Part shown: positions 6,302-6,962 of the stretch, piece by piece | Numbering within the stretch: the first letter of the stretch is position 1 | How the letters are laid out: every line of letters begins with the position of its first letter | Assembly (NCBI GenBank): GCA_949499045.1 | Contig: CATEEE010000052.1 | Coordinates: 1-6,962 of the forward strand | Source of the DNA: Marinobacterium sp. xm-d-530 | GTDB lineage: Bacteria > Pseudomonadota > Gammaproteobacteria > Pseudomonadales > Balneatricaceae | DNA length: 6,962 nt | Direction: 5' to 3' | Made by a program: the position numbers and the translations under genes | Notes under the pieces: generated by a model | What the model was told of the DNA's origin: nothing | Seen by the model: the letters and a program-made list of their open reading frames with translations, nothing else | The model's database searches: none

Positions 6302-6962
6302 ACAACCAACCAAACGCACGACCAGGATTGAATACACCCTGCGGATCAACAGACGCTTTAATACGTTGTTGAAGTGATTGAATGGATGGGTTAACAGGAT
6401 GAAGTACTTCGTCAGTACGATCACCACCCCGGTAGAGTGAAACCTGACCACCAGTACTCTCTGCAAGAGCCACCATACGATCAAAACTGTGATCTCCGAC
6501 ATACCAGCGTTCAGCGCCACCCCAGTTGATCAGTGAATCACCCTCAATGGGTAGGACATCCGCACTGCTCTTCATGGAGAAACGCCAGACTTTGTCAGCA
6601 TTAAAAATAGCCAGCTGCTGGTCTTGAAGATCGGACCAAAGAGCTAAGGCAACATCAGACGCAAGTTCCTCACCACCCCAACTTTTAGCCGTAGCATCAA
6701 CCGCAGAGGCCGCACCTGCCAGACGGACATACAGCTCACCGCTACTCCAATAAGCCGCCGTAATAGGCTTAGGCTGACCTGACATTGAGTTCATGCGCTG
6801 AATCGCTTCAGCTTGATCCATCGTGAATTTTAAAGTGCGAGTAGTCGCGGGTTTAGGTAGGACTTTTAACGAGATCTCAGTCATTAGGCCTAATCCACCC
6901 ATCGCACCTGCTTGCAAACGAGAGAGATCGTAACCGGCTACATTCTTCATGACCTGACCACC
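6300..6962 (-). CDS. glcE: Glycolate oxidase FAD-binding subunit GlcE (partial, N-terminus beyond window edge)
   Basis: C-terminal 220 residues of GlcE, which together with GlcD forms the flavin-containing part of glycolate oxidase. E. coli GlcE has about 350 residues, so roughly the first 130 lie past the right edge. The frame is open to the last base: GGQV precedes MKNVAGYDLSRLQAG, a hallmark segment of the FAD-binding domain. The ATG at 6950 is therefore an internal methionine, not the start. Further matches are GLMTEISLKVLPKP, the INWGGAERWY segment about 80 residues before the end, and the C-terminal DPQGVFNPGR motif, shared with FAD-linked oxidases of the GlcD type. The stop TAG lies 11 bases before the glcF start. 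The expected neighbour further upstream is glcD, which cannot be seen here. Confidence 0.95.
   Translation of the reverse strand, partial: GGQVMKNVAGYDLSRLQAGAMGGLGLMTEISLKVLPKPATTRTLKFTMDQAEAIQRMNSMSGQPKPITAAYWSSGELYVRLAGAASAVDATAKSWGGEELASDVALALWSDLQDQQLAIFNADKVWRFSMKSSADVLPIEGDSLINWGGAERWYVGDHSFDRMVALAESTGGQVSLYRGGDRTDEVLHPVNPSIQSLQQRIKASVDPQGVFNPGRAFGWL

Noticed and set aside
6289..6309. Seven-residue longer glcF from the ATG at 6309
   Set aside because: It would overlap glcE, and the AGGAG site at 6297-6301 is placed for the ATG at 6288, which also matches the usual GlcF length.
6048..6520. Short frames over the glcF start and glcE end
   Set aside because: They overlap confident GlcF and GlcE coding sequence and have no family features.

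Overview
The window looks like ordinary chromosomal DNA from a Gammaproteobacterium. GlcE, GlcF, Hyi and the YicG-type protein all resemble their gammaproteobacterial (for example E. coli) counterparts closely, base composition is moderate (roughly half G+C by eye), and the genes are tightly packed with Shine-Dalgarno sites. A marine, Oceanospirillales-like host is a guess from overall gene flavour and cannot be settled here. I see no tRNA, rRNA, CRISPR, insertion sequence, phage gene or attachment site, and no gene-free stretch longer than about 140 bases.

Layout. (1) Positions 1-2985, minus strand: a compact three-gene unit read right to left. It holds a phosphohexomutase (phosphomannomutase/phosphoglucomutase family), a hydroxypyruvate isomerase (Hyi/OtnI family), and a D-2-hydroxyacid dehydrogenase of the glyoxylate/hydroxypyruvate reductase type that runs off the left edge. 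The first junction has no gap (TAG directly followed by ATG) and the second overlaps by 8 bases. (2) Positions 2986-3121: a short divergent intergenic region that must hold the promoters of both directions. (3) Positions 3122-5025, plus strand: a UPF0126/YicG (TRIC-type) membrane protein and an MFS transporter, joined by an ATGA overlap. (4) Positions 5026-5079: a convergent intergenic region with a strong hairpin that can terminate both strands. (5) Positions 5080-6962, minus strand: glcF and the C-terminal part of glcE, the iron-sulfur and FAD-binding subunits of glycolate oxidase. The rest of glcE, and presumably glcD, lie beyond the right edge.

How the genes may work together. Most of the window touches two- and three-carbon hydroxy/keto acids. 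Glycolate oxidase makes glyoxylate. Hyi interconverts hydroxypyruvate and tartronate semialdehyde. The reductase acts on glyoxylate and/or hydroxypyruvate. The UPF0126 family has members linked to glycine uptake, and glycine feeds the same pool through serine and hydroxypyruvate. This suggests a glycolate/glyoxylate/glycine salvage neighbourhood, but that is inference from co-location: the three transcription units are separate. The phosphohexomutase and the MFS protein do not obviously belong to this theme. I found nothing that points to a wholly new system; the most interesting points are the phosphohexomutase-hydroxypyruvate operon and the possible glycine transporter.
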